NCBI GenBank assembly: GCA_934462715.1
Contig: CAKSIJ010000011.1
Span: 1 to 64,000 of the forward strand
Direction: 5' to 3'
DNA: 64,000 nt
From: an uncultured Clostridia bacterium
GTDB taxonomy: Bacteria; Bacillota; Clostridia; UBA1381
Shown: one piece after another, positions 26,446-34,430 of the stretch
How the letters are laid out: each line of letters opens with the position of its first letter
Numbering within the stretch: position 1 is the first letter of the stretch
Position numbers and translations under genes: made by a program
The notes under the pieces: model-generated
Told to the model about the DNA's origin: nothing
Seen by the model: only the letters and a program-made list of their open reading frames with translations
Database searches by the model: none

Positions 26446-28482
26446 TCAATTATTAACAGCCTGCGGATATGACTGACTGTACGGCTGCATGGACTTTAAG
26501 GAATCCCATACAAACGCACGAATCGTTACCGCACCATTTACGTTTAATTCCGAAAATTCTGCCGTATTTTCTCCGCTTTGAAGATTTCCCTCTTTTATAA
26601 CCGAAGCGTCAATCATTCTGCCGTCGGCGTCATATGAAGCTATCATAACAGCTGCCTCTTTTTCTACAGTGTATTTATTGTTGATTGTAACGGTTCCCGA
26701 AACGGTGTTTCCGGAAATTGTTTTGTTTATGCCGGTTACAGTAACCGCCTCTTGCTTTGCCTCATTCAAAAGCTTGTCTATCTGCTCAAGAGTTGTTATC
26801 GTCTTGCCCATAAATACATTTGAATACATGGAAAAATCGTTTATACTTGTTAAATCATCAAGACCGAATAATGATTTATATGTCATAAAGTTTACATTTG
26901 CCTGAATAAGACTTGTGGATTTTGCAATTACATTTGCAACCTCTATTTTGTCCGGACCGTATACAATCGTAATATCATATAAGTTCGGATCCCAATTAAG
27001 TCTTTTCATAAGAAGGTACTTGTCTGTCTGGAATTTAAATGCCACTTCTTTTTTTCCGGCATTAACAGCGTTTTTAACATATTCGGTAATATCGATATTA
27101 AACACTTTGCCGTCTATATTTCCCTCGATAAACTGACTGCCGACCAAAGCAGAATCGGTAAACACACCTCTACTTTCCATGTCGCTGTATGACGCTGTAT
27201 CCGGCTCCCAGTCAGTGCCTATGGAATATACCTTAGCGGTAACGTCATCTCCCTGAGTATCGTTAGGTCTTTCCTGAACCGGCGCTTTCAGTATAGCCGA
27301 AGCTATGGTCTTTCCACTAAGTTCCTGAATATCATATTTAATATAATGACCAATGTTGTCCCCGCCTATCCAACCGTCACCATTTACATAAATCGGCTTG
27401 CCGTCGTTTTGATTCTTGTCTATGCATATTTCGGTTGTTGCCGAAACAGCTGCCGGAGCAGCGAAGTATTTTGCAATTTCAGAATTGAAAACCTTTCTGA
27501 GCTCTGCTATATCGGTAACATTTGCCGCCTTTACCGCTTTGAATACTTCCTCTTTATTGCTTATTGAATTGTAAGGTGTAACATAAATTCCCAACTCATC
27601 TTTAAATGCGTTTATCATATAATCAAACTCGGATACATTCTCAGCCCTGTTGAACGCCGTAAGCAGATTTGCCTTTGCCTTTGTTTTATAATCGGCATAA
27701 ACAGCCTTAAATTCTTCAAGGTTGTTTATTTTTGTTCCCGACGCAAATGCAAGAGCAATCAAGTCTATGTTGTTTTTCATATCCTCATCGGATATTCCGA
27801 GAGCCGTTCCGTACTCTTTCAAAAATGTCTTTATTTCAGATACATTTTCGGTATTCATACCCGAAACGAGATTGTTCATATATTCGCTTGACAACTTTAT
27901 TGTCAGCGGACCGTATGTTTGGTTGTCGCCTCGTCTTTTCATCAGGACGCTGTTATCCGCAGTAAGCTTGAATGCAGCCTTGTCTGCCTTTTCTGCAATT
28001 AAGGTCTTATAATAGTCTGTAATATTTATATCAAAACTTCTGTTTCTGTAATTGCCCTCAACTTTAGTTTCACCTATCAAAACAGAGTTTTCAAAAACCT
28101 TTGCTTCATTCAAAGTATTATACGACTGTCCCAACGTCCAGTTTGTTCCCATTGAATATAGCGAAAATGTTACCCCAAGTTTATCATCAAGCTCCGTTCT
28201 GTCGGCTGTTTGCAGATTTAAGGTTACAGACGTTATTGCGTCTGCCGGAATGTTCACCGCACCGGAAACATCATATTTTATGCAGTGTGCAGCCTTCCAG
28301 CCAATCCATGATTCCCAGCCATTATCAATATTATTTCCCTCATTTTCATTTACATACAATTCTTCTGCAGCATACAAAGTCTTAAACGTATATGACGTGT
28401 CATCAGCGTACACATTTTGCACAAGCAGTGAAGAAGCAATTGAAAAAGCCAATAATATACTCAATCTTTTTTTGTTAATCAT
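26446..28482 (-). CDS. Exported DNRLRE/CBM96-like surface protein (paralogue)
   Basis: 678 residues with a signal peptide (MINKKRLSILLAFSIASSLLVQNVYA). Same architecture as the neighbour starting at 26181: two DNRLRE-like modules at about 30-200 and 340-510 (SWIGWKAAHCIKYDVSG; GWIGGDNIGHYIKYDIQ), joined by the SGMNTENVSEIKTFLKEYG helical domain. A second helical repeat follows, then the C-terminal beta domain with IRAFVWDSLKSMQPYSQS. It lacks the Ig-like domain of its paralogue. The 17-base gap after the solute-binding protein gene places it in the transporter operon, so it may deliver bound glycan fragments to the importer. GGAGTG lies about 10 bases before the ATG. Confidence 0.8.
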   Translation of the reverse strand: MINKKRLSILLAFSIASSLLVQNVYADDTSYTFKTLYAAEELYVNENEGNNIDNGWESWIGWKAAHCIKYDVSGAVNIPADAITSVTLNLQTADRTELDDKLGVTFSLYSMGTNWTLGQSYNTLNEAKVFENSVLIGETKVEGNYRNRSFDINITDYYKTLIAEKADKAAFKLTADNSVLMKRRGDNQTYGPLTIKLSSEYMNNLVSGMNTENVSEIKTFLKEYGTALGISDEDMKNNIDLIALAFASGTKINNLEEFKAVYADYKTKAKANLLTAFNRAENVSEFDYMINAFKDELGIYVTPYNSISNKEEVFKAVKAANVTDIAELRKVFNSEIAKYFAAPAAVSATTEICIDKNQNDGKPIYVNGDGWIGGDNIGHYIKYDIQELSGKTIASAILKAPVQERPNDTQGDDVTAKVYSIGTDWEPDTASYSDMESRGVFTDSALVGSQFIEGNIDGKVFNIDITEYVKNAVNAGKKEVAFKFQTDKYLLMKRLNWDPNLYDITIVYGPDKIEVANVIAKSTSLIQANVNFMTYKSLFGLDDLTSINDFSMYSNVFMGKTITTLEQIDKLLNEAKQEAVTVTGINKTISGNTVSGTVTINNKYTVEKEAAVMIASYDADGRMIDASVIKEGNLQSGENTAEFSELNVNGAVTIRAFVWDSLKSMQPYSQSYPQAVNN

Positions 28483-28499
28483 AATATATCACTCCAATT

Positions 28500-29963
28500 T
28501 TATTTTTTATTTGCAAGAAATTCGTCAATCTGTCTTTGATATTCGGCAAGAACCTTATCCACTCCGGCTTCCTTTTGTCTTTCCTTAAAGTCCTCAAAGT
28601 ATTCGTCCGGATTCTGTGCGCCCTCATTAAGCACGCTGAATTGGCTGTTTACCGTGTCGATAGCCGTCATTTCTGCCGTAACATTGCTGTTGTCAAACGT
28701 AAATCCGCTGAGAGGATATTCAACCGCCTCGTCATTAAGCTTTTTTGTTTCCTCCCAAATGTTGTCCTCATTGCCCGAAAGTATGTATGCGTTGAACTGA
28801 TTTCCGAACATCCAGTCGCTGTTGTTCTGGAAATATCCCGAATTCGGATCCACAATTATGTGTCCCGCATCGTCCTTTTTATAGTGCTTGCCCGCTATTC
28901 CGAAACAGAATAGGTTATAAAGCTCCTTGTTTGTGTTTACAAGTTCTATAAACTTCATGGCTTTTTCGGGATTTTTGCTTGTTCTGCTGATTCCCGTCAT
29001 GGCATTTACCGCACCGTCTGCAAACGGACTTCTGTCCTTGTCCATGATTATAAAATCATAATCATAGCCGGTAGCGTTTTTCATGTTCTTTTCCGCACCG
29101 GGCTTCCATGAGTTGTAGCACACGGCATATTTTCCTATCTTATAGTCGCCGCTGTCGTCCGTAACGGTCAGAATATCTTTTCTTATGTATCCCTTTTGAT
29201 ACCATTCATAAAGCTTATACATTCCGTCAACAAAAACGTCGTTTTCAAATGCCGGCTGAAGTGTAACCTTGTTTTTTCCGCTGTGGAGTTCCTCCTGCGA
29301 CGCAAGGAAACCGTTAAATACCTCAAAATATTCTCTGTCTGTCCATGCTCTCATTCCCATCTGCGGACGGTATGCAAAAACCTCAGAATGGTTGTTTTTA
29401 ACCCATTCCATAAAAGGCTCCATATCGTTTATTGTCTTGATTTTCGACTCATCGAGTCCAAACTCGTCCGCCAAATCTTTTCTGACGGCTATTGCCGGCT
29501 TTAAAGACATTGTCTGATAGTTCGGTACGGCATATATTTTCCCGTCGATATATGCCTGTTCAAAAGCAAGAGGACTTATCTCATCCTTTAACTTGGGCGC
29601 ATATTTGTCTATCATGTCGGTTATATCCATAAGTCCGCCACGTTTTACCGCCTGATTGTAATTGTTTACATATCCCGTAAACATGAGGTCAAATACCTCA
29701 CCCGAAGCCATCATCATCTGCATTTTTTCCGAATACGAACCGCTGTCTATCATTCTGAGATCTATTTTTGCTCCGATTGCCGGCTCTGTAATTGCGTTTG
29801 CAGCGTCCATTACGCTTTGCATATCAACCTGCTTGCCCCCGGGGACATACCATGTCAGCACGTCGCCTTCGCTTTCACCTCCGTTTTCCTTTTTGGCGGT
29901 ACATCCCGGCAGAGCCGCAAGTATTGCGGCAGCCAAAATTACCGATGTGAGTTCTTTTTTCAT
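28500..29963 (-). CDS. Sugar ABC transporter solute-binding lipoprotein
   Basis: 487 residues. The N-terminus has a lipoprotein signal with lipobox LPGC (cleavage before Cys), so it is membrane-tethered outside the cell. The body is a family 1 extracellular solute-binding protein (MMASGEVFDLMFTGYVNNYNQAVKRGGLMDITDMI). The C-terminal region resembles DUF3502 (AVEYPLSGFTFDNSNVTAEM), which is typical of LplA-type proteins that work with LplB/LplC permeases. ATG at 29963 is chosen; GAAAGGA lies about 12 bases upstream, whereas the ATG at 29975 would touch it. It follows the permeases after a 227-base gap that contains a strong hairpin, consistent with extra expression of the binding protein. Confidence 0.9.
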   Translation of the reverse strand: MKKELTSVILAAAILAALPGCTAKKENGGESEGDVLTWYVPGGKQVDMQSVMDAANAITEPAIGAKIDLRMIDSGSYSEKMQMMMASGEVFDLMFTGYVNNYNQAVKRGGLMDITDMIDKYAPKLKDEISPLAFEQAYIDGKIYAVPNYQTMSLKPAIAVRKDLADEFGLDESKIKTINDMEPFMEWVKNNHSEVFAYRPQMGMRAWTDREYFEVFNGFLASQEELHSGKNKVTLQPAFENDVFVDGMYKLYEWYQKGYIRKDILTVTDDSGDYKIGKYAVCYNSWKPGAEKNMKNATGYDYDFIIMDKDRSPFADGAVNAMTGISRTSKNPEKAMKFIELVNTNKELYNLFCFGIAGKHYKKDDAGHIIVDPNSGYFQNNSDWMFGNQFNAYILSGNEDNIWEETKKLNDEAVEYPLSGFTFDNSNVTAEMTAIDTVNSQFSVLNEGAQNPDEYFEDFKERQKEAGVDKVLAEYQRQIDEFLANKK

Positions 29964-30015
29964 CTTTTTGACCATTCCTTTCTTTTTTTATCGGAGCCGC
30001 AAAAAAGAGTTCCGA

Positions 30016-30049
30016 TTTCTTAAAACATAACTCTCAGCGTTTTAAGAAA
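30016..30049 (-). other. Intercistronic hairpin before solute-binding gene
   Basis: TTTCTTAAAAC (30016-30026) and GTTTTAAGAAA (30039-30049) are a perfect 11-pair stem with a 12-base loop. A second small stem (ATCGGA/TCCGAT) follows on the minus strand. The rest of the 29964-30190 gap shows no ORF or clear promoter. Confidence 0.55.
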
Positions 30050-30190
30050 GCCTGTTTCTTTTTTGACATCTCCCGTTTTATATTTAAGCAAACCGTCTGC
30101 GGCAAAATATTCCTGCGGTCAAATTATCTTTTCGGGATTTTGATATTTTAACCGCACAAGTGTATCTGCCGAAAGCAGTCCGCTTATATA

Positions 30191-31075
30191 TCAACCCTTT
30201 ACACTTCCGACAGTAAGTCCTCTTACAAAATACTTTTGGAAGAACGGGAATATTACGAGAGTCGGACCGGCAACCACTATTGCCATAGCCATTCTCACGG
30301 TTTCGGTAGGCGTTTCCGCACCCGAAAGCATTGAGCTTACATATGCGTTGTTTGAACTGTTTTGCAGTACTTCAAGATTTTTGAGTATTCTCTGCAAAAG
30401 ATACTGTAAGCTTATAAGGTCGTCGTTGTTTATATAAAGCAGCGAGGTGTTCCAGTCGTTCCACTTTGAAAGGAACATATTAAATGCGATTGTAGCCAAA
30501 ACCGGTTTTGAAAGCGGCAGCACAAATCTCCAAAAGATTGTGTATTCGTTTCCGCCGTCTATTTCAGCCGATTCAAATATTTCGATCGGCAGTCCCTGGA
30601 AGAACGTACGCATCATAAACACGTTCCACGCTCCCACAAGTCCCGGAAGAATATATATAAGCATTGTATCCTGTAAATGATAAACCTGTGTTCTTATAAT
30701 ATAGTCCGCAACCATTCCTCCCGAAAACAGCATTGTGAAGTACAAAAAAAACGACAGTCCTGTTCTTCCCCTCAGTCCGTTTACCGAAAGAGGATATGCA
30801 ATCATTGCCTGAAGTATAACTCCGAGAGCGGTGCCTATAACGGAATATGTTATCGTTACCTTATAAGACTGTATTATCTGATAAGGATTCTGAAATATGT
30901 ATTTATATGCCTGAAGCGAAAAATTCTTCGGTATAACGCTGTAGCCGTATTCTATTACGTCCTTTTCCGTTGAAAACGACACTCCGAGGAGCAAAAAAAA
31001 CGGATAAAGAAACAAAAGACACAGTATTATAAAAAATAAATTAAGTATAATTTGAGATTTTCTTTTTTTCTTCAT
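30191..31075 (-). CDS. lplC: Sugar ABC transporter permease, LplC type
   Basis: 294 residues with six membrane segments (first LNLFFIILCLLFLYPFFLLLG) and the binding-protein-dependent permease EAA loop EIFESAEIDGGNEYTIFWRF...LPLSKPVLAT. It ends in YFVRGLTVGSVKG, the usual end of LplC/YtcP-type permeases. It pairs with the LplB-type protein encoded 19 bases upstream to form the membrane channel for an oligosaccharide importer. GAAAGGA lies about 11 bases before the ATG. The ATPase must come from elsewhere. The symbol is by family resemblance only. Confidence 0.9.
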   Translation of the reverse strand: MKKKRKSQIILNLFFIILCLLFLYPFFLLLGVSFSTEKDVIEYGYSVIPKNFSLQAYKYIFQNPYQIIQSYKVTITYSVIGTALGVILQAMIAYPLSVNGLRGRTGLSFFLYFTMLFSGGMVADYIIRTQVYHLQDTMLIYILPGLVGAWNVFMMRTFFQGLPIEIFESAEIDGGNEYTIFWRFVLPLSKPVLATIAFNMFLSKWNDWNTSLLYINNDDLISLQYLLQRILKNLEVLQNSSNNAYVSSMLSGAETPTETVRMAMAIVVAGPTLVIFPFFQKYFVRGLTVGSVKG

Positions 31076-31094
31076 TTATGTATGCTTCCTTTCA

Positions 31095-32045
31095 TTAAAA
31101 CAGTCCCAAATCTTTATCGATTTTTTTGCTTATGCTGTTGGTTAATATAACAAGTATAAGTCCCACAAGCGACTGCATAAGTCCGACAGCGGTACCCGTT
31201 CCCATATCTCCTATAACACGCATAAGTCTGAATGTGTATGTGCTTATAACATCGGTTACGTCATACAGTGCGCCGACATCTCTCGGCACCTGGTAGAAAA
31301 GTCCGAAATCGGCATTGAATATTCCGCCTATAGACATTATCGTAAGAATCGTAACTATCGGCACAAGACTCGGCAGCATTATGTGGCGAACCTTGTCCCA
31401 ACGTCCCGCGCCGTCAATGTCTGCCGCCTCAAAGAGAGTTTGGTCTATTCCCATGAGCGAGGCATAATAATAGATACTCGTCATTCCCACACCCTTCCAT
31501 GCGTTGCACACGGTGAGAACGAGCGGCCATATTTTGGGCGTTGCATACCAGTTTTGATTTTCTCCGCCCATTCTTCTTATTATCGCATTCACAACTCCCG
31601 CCTCGGGACTCAGCAGTGCATAAACAACATACGACACCAAAACCCACGAAACGAATGTCGGCGTTATCAGCGAGGTCTGATAAAATTTCGTCATGCCTCT
31701 GCTCGTTACCTGATACAGAAGTATCGCTATCGCAAGTGCTATTATAGTTGTGGTAATTATGAAAATCGCATTCATTCCGACAGTGTTTCTTATAAGTTTC
31801 GGGAAATCCCTCGACTGTAAAAATACCTTGAAATTATTGAATCCGACCCATTCGCTGCCGAATATTCCTTTATCGTATCTGTAATTCTTGAACGCTATTA
31901 TTATTCCGCCCATCGGAACATAGCAAAACGCTATTATAAGAAGTACGGGTATAATGCATAGCGAGTACAGCTCAAGCTCCTTTTTTCTGAATTTTAATCT
32001 TTTCTTTGTTTTCTTTTTTTCATTCTTTAATGCCGTTTCTCCCAT
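31095..32045 (-). CDS. lplB: Sugar ABC transporter permease, LplB type
   Basis: About 316 residues with six membrane segments (LELYSLCIIPVLLIIAFCYVPMGGIIIAF first) and the EAA loop TLFEAADIDGAGRWDKVRHIMLPSL. The C-terminal ISKKIDKDLGLF is typical of LplB/YteP-type permeases. An upstream frame reaches a TTG at 32120, but that lies in the promoter. ATG at 32045 (AAGG 3 bases upstream) or ATG at 32060 is more plausible. It is the first gene of the long minus-strand glycan operon, under a promoter whose -35 touches the putative YesN operator. Confidence 0.88.
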   Translation of the reverse strand: MGETALKNEKKKTKKRLKFRKKELELYSLCIIPVLLIIAFCYVPMGGIIIAFKNYRYDKGIFGSEWVGFNNFKVFLQSRDFPKLIRNTVGMNAIFIITTTIIALAIAILLYQVTSRGMTKFYQTSLITPTFVSWVLVSYVVYALLSPEAGVVNAIIRRMGGENQNWYATPKIWPLVLTVCNAWKGVGMTSIYYYASLMGIDQTLFEAADIDGAGRWDKVRHIMLPSLVPIVTILTIMSIGGIFNADFGLFYQVPRDVGALYDVTDVISTYTFRLMRVIGDMGTGTAVGLMQSLVGLILVILTNSISKKIDKDLGLF

Positions 32046-32091
32046 ATGCCTTAAAAACATCCTTTCGCTATTTTCTTTTTTTATACTATTA

Positions 32092-32120
32092 ATTATAACC
32101 GTACTCTTATAATATTTCAA
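32092..32120 (-). promoter_or_regulatory. Promoter of the transporter/glycan operon
   Basis: On the minus strand TTGAAA (32120-32115) and TATAAT (32097-32092) are separated by 17 bases. The tandem operator 14-mers begin immediately upstream of the -35, a class II activator position. Confidence 0.75.
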
Positions 32121-32170
32121 TGAACAAATTAAACCATTTACTGAACAAACTAAACATTTTTCACAAAAGC
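32115..32170. promoter_or_regulatory. Putative YesN operator, copy 1 (tandem 14-mers)
   Basis: TGAACAAATTAAAC (32121-32134) and TGAACAAACTAAAC (32142-32155) are direct repeats exactly 21 bases apart (two helical turns). The whole 56-base block recurs with two mismatches at 33033-33088. Tandem direct repeats of this type are how AraC-family regulators bind. Confidence 0.7.
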
Positions 32171-32264
32171 GGTTTATTTTTCAAGTTATCCTCAATTTCA
32201 ACAACGTACGGCGGCAAAAAAGTCAACGTGGAAAAAAAGCGCAGCATATTTTTCACGTTTTACC

Positions 32265-32293
32265 TTGACAAAATCGAAGCGTTGTTGTATAAT
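32265..32293 (+). promoter_or_regulatory. Consensus promoter for SGNH esterase gene
   Basis: TTGACA (32265-32270) and TATAAT (32288-32293) with a 17-base spacer, 58 bases before the start at 32352. Confidence 0.8.
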
Positions 32294-32351
32294 ACAAAAA
32301 TTGCAGACAACTTTTAAGTTTTGTACTCAAACGGAAAGGAACGGTTACAAA

Positions 32352-33017
32352 ATGATTAATTTCAGAAAAAATGACGTTATTCTCTTTCAGGGGGATTCCA
32401 TAACTGACGGAAACAGGGGCAGAAACGAAGATTTAAATCACGTTATGGGGCACGGGTATCAATACATAGCCGGTGCCGAAATAATGGCGGACAACATCGG
32501 AAAGAACGTCCGTGTGTATAACCGCGGAATTTCCGGGAACAGAATATCCGACCTGTACGGAAGATGGATTGAGGATACTCTTAATTTAAACCCGACGGTA
32601 CTCAGCATACTCATCGGAGTAAACGACATACTTTTTGCCTACGCAAACGGTTCGGGCTCATCTCCCGAAAGATATGAAAAAATATACAGGCTGCTTTTAG
32701 ATGAAGCCTTGGAAAAGAATCCCGATATGATTCTGATAATAATGGAGCCGTTTGTCGGTGATAATTTCGCCGCAGCCGAAGAAGCGGATTTCTTTGCTTC
32801 CTACGCAAAGAAGCTTCAAAAATCGGCAAGAAAAATTGCGGGTGAATACAATGCGCTTTTTATTCCGCTTCAGGATATGTTTGACGAATACAAAAAAATA
32901 ATCCCGTCAAAGGAGCTTATATGGGACGGCATACACCCCACAATAACAGGTCACGAGCTCATAGCGAGGAGATGGCTCGAATATGTAAAAAGGCATACGG
33001 ATAACATCTGCGGATAA
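32352..33017 (+). CDS. SGNH/GDSL-type esterase (intracellular)
   Basis: 221 residues, SGNH hydrolase. Block I is ILFQGDSITDG (Ser16 nucleophile), block II NRGISGNR (Gly59), block III IGVNDI (Asn91), block V WDGIHPTITGH (Asp192, His195). There is no signal peptide. Such enzymes remove acetyl or other acyl groups from imported sugars (rhamnogalacturonan or xylan acetylesterase type). ATG at 32352 has GGAAAGGA about 11 bases upstream; the longer frame to 32265 would start inside the promoter. It is divergent from the transporter operon and upstream of the two-component genes, so likely part of the same system. Confidence 0.9.
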   Translation: MINFRKNDVILFQGDSITDGNRGRNEDLNHVMGHGYQYIAGAEIMADNIGKNVRVYNRGISGNRISDLYGRWIEDTLNLNPTVLSILIGVNDILFAYANGSGSSPERYEKIYRLLLDEALEKNPDMILIIMEPFVGDNFAAAEEADFFASYAKKLQKSARKIAGEYNALFIPLQDMFDEYKKIIPSKELIWDGIHPTITGHELIARRWLEYVKRHTDNICG

Positions 33018-33032
33018 CTTTAAACGGCACCG

Positions 33033-33088
33033 TTTCAATGAACAAATTAAACTATTTACTGAACAAACTAAACATTTTTCACAAATGC
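33033..33088. promoter_or_regulatory. Putative YesN operator, copy 2 (upstream of yesN)
   Basis: The same 56-base block as 32115-32170 (two mismatches), with 14-mers at 33039-33052 and 33060-33073. Downstream, TATGAT/TACAAT near 33109-33119 has no good -35, as expected for an activator-dependent promoter of yesN. Confidence 0.65.
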
Positions 33089-33156
33089 ACTTTATTTTTT
33101 TTATTATTTATGATACAATAACAAAACAAACTATCAGGCAAATTGAGGTGCAAGTA

Positions 33157-34398
33157 ATGGAATTATATAATCTTATTATTATTGATGACGAACGGCTTTC
33201 GCTTAAATATATCGAAAGCTTTATAAACTGGCACGAATACGGATTTAATATTTCGGGCTGCTTCGACAATGCCCGTGACGCTCTGACTTTTATAGACAAA
33301 AACAAGGTTCATGCCGTTATCACCGATATTCAGATGGACATAACAGACGGGATAGAGTTCACAAAAATTTGCCTCCGGAAATATCCCGATATGGCTGTTG
33401 CGATAGTAACCGCCCACAGAAATTTTGAATATGCCCGGGAAGCCGTTCAGCTGAACGTTTTGGGATATTTGTTAAAACCGCTCGTTAAAAACGAAATGAT
33501 AAAGCTGTGTGAAAAGATGTATTCCTTTATTCAGCGCCGTGAACTGATTGCGGCGTCCGGTCTTGAAAATATTAACAGCGATTTTTCCGAACACGACATA
33601 CAAATCAATTGTCAGAAAATATTTTTGGATATTTTTTATAACTTTGTATCCGATATTGAGTCGGCAAAAAACGCATTGGTTCGGGAGAATATATTGGCGG
33701 AAACGGGAGAATGTTACAGTGTGCTTTTAAACATCACCCTGTGCGAGCATGAGGCATACCTCAAAAACATATGGAAACACAGCGAACACACGCTTTACAA
33801 TGCCATATGCCTGCTCATTCCGTTTCGGTTCGACAATACCTTTTCGGTACCTCTCATGTACTCAAACGGTCAGCTGCTTGTGCTGCTTGTTTCGCAAAGT
33901 CCCGGAATACTTGATTCCGACTGCACCGTAACACAAAGGCTTTCCGAATATCTCTCGAAAGTGGCAAGCCAAAATCTCAAGCTCACCGTTTCCGCCGAAC
34001 CGATACATCGGTTTTCGTCCGTGGAAGAAATGGTCGGCTTTGTAAACCGACTGCCGCTCCTTAAAAGCACCGAAACAAACGAAACAATCAATCAGATTAC
34101 GGAATATATAAATAAAAATTATGCCTCAATAGAATCTTTAAACGATGTAGCCGACTATATTCACTTAAATCCCGTATATCTCGGCAGATTTTTCAAAAAC
34201 AAAATGAATGTTACGTTTAAATCATATCTTAACAATTTAAAGATAAACAAATCAAAGGAATTTTTAAAGGACCCAAAACTCAGCACCTCTGCCGTTGCGG
34301 CGTCATGCGGTTTTAAAAACGAAAACTATTTTTATAAAACCTTTAAGGCCATAACAGGCAAAACACCTCAGCAATACAGACAGTCATTTCTCGATTAG
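33157..34398 (+). CDS. yesN: YesN-type response regulator with AraC DNA-binding domain
   Basis: 413 residues. The N-terminal receiver has the acidic pair Asp10/Asp11 (IIIDDE), phospho-acceptor Asp57 (AVITDIQM) and Lys107 (GYLLKPL). A variable middle region leads to a C-terminal AraC HTH pair (SLNDVADYIHLNPVYLGRFFKNKM; STSAVAASCGFKNENYFYKTFKAITG). ATG at 33157 follows TTGAGGTG at normal spacing; the longer frame from 33085 overlaps the promoter. It is encoded 32 bases before its probable histidine kinase. The tandem repeats upstream suggest it activates itself and the transporter operon. Confidence 0.9.
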   Translation: MELYNLIIIDDERLSLKYIESFINWHEYGFNISGCFDNARDALTFIDKNKVHAVITDIQMDITDGIEFTKICLRKYPDMAVAIVTAHRNFEYAREAVQLNVLGYLLKPLVKNEMIKLCEKMYSFIQRRELIAASGLENINSDFSEHDIQINCQKIFLDIFYNFVSDIESAKNALVRENILAETGECYSVLLNITLCEHEAYLKNIWKHSEHTLYNAICLLIPFRFDNTFSVPLMYSNGQLLVLLVSQSPGILDSDCTVTQRLSEYLSKVASQNLKLTVSAEPIHRFSSVEEMVGFVNRLPLLKSTETNETINQITEYINKNYASIESLNDVADYIHLNPVYLGRFFKNKMNVTFKSYLNNLKINKSKEFLKDPKLSTSAVAASCGFKNENYFYKTFKAITGKTPQQYRQSFLD

Positions 34399-34430
34399 GC
34401 GCTGATTATTTACGGAAAGGAAATTATGAC

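Noticed and set aside
28052..28588. 178-codon plus-strand ORF
   Set aside because: Antisense shadow of the DNRLRE-like surface protein gene; no ribosome-binding site and no recognisable motif.
33085..33156. Upstream extension of yesN (24 extra codons)
   Set aside because: It would overlap the operator and promoter region; ATG at 33157 has a ribosome-binding site and begins the receiver fold directly.
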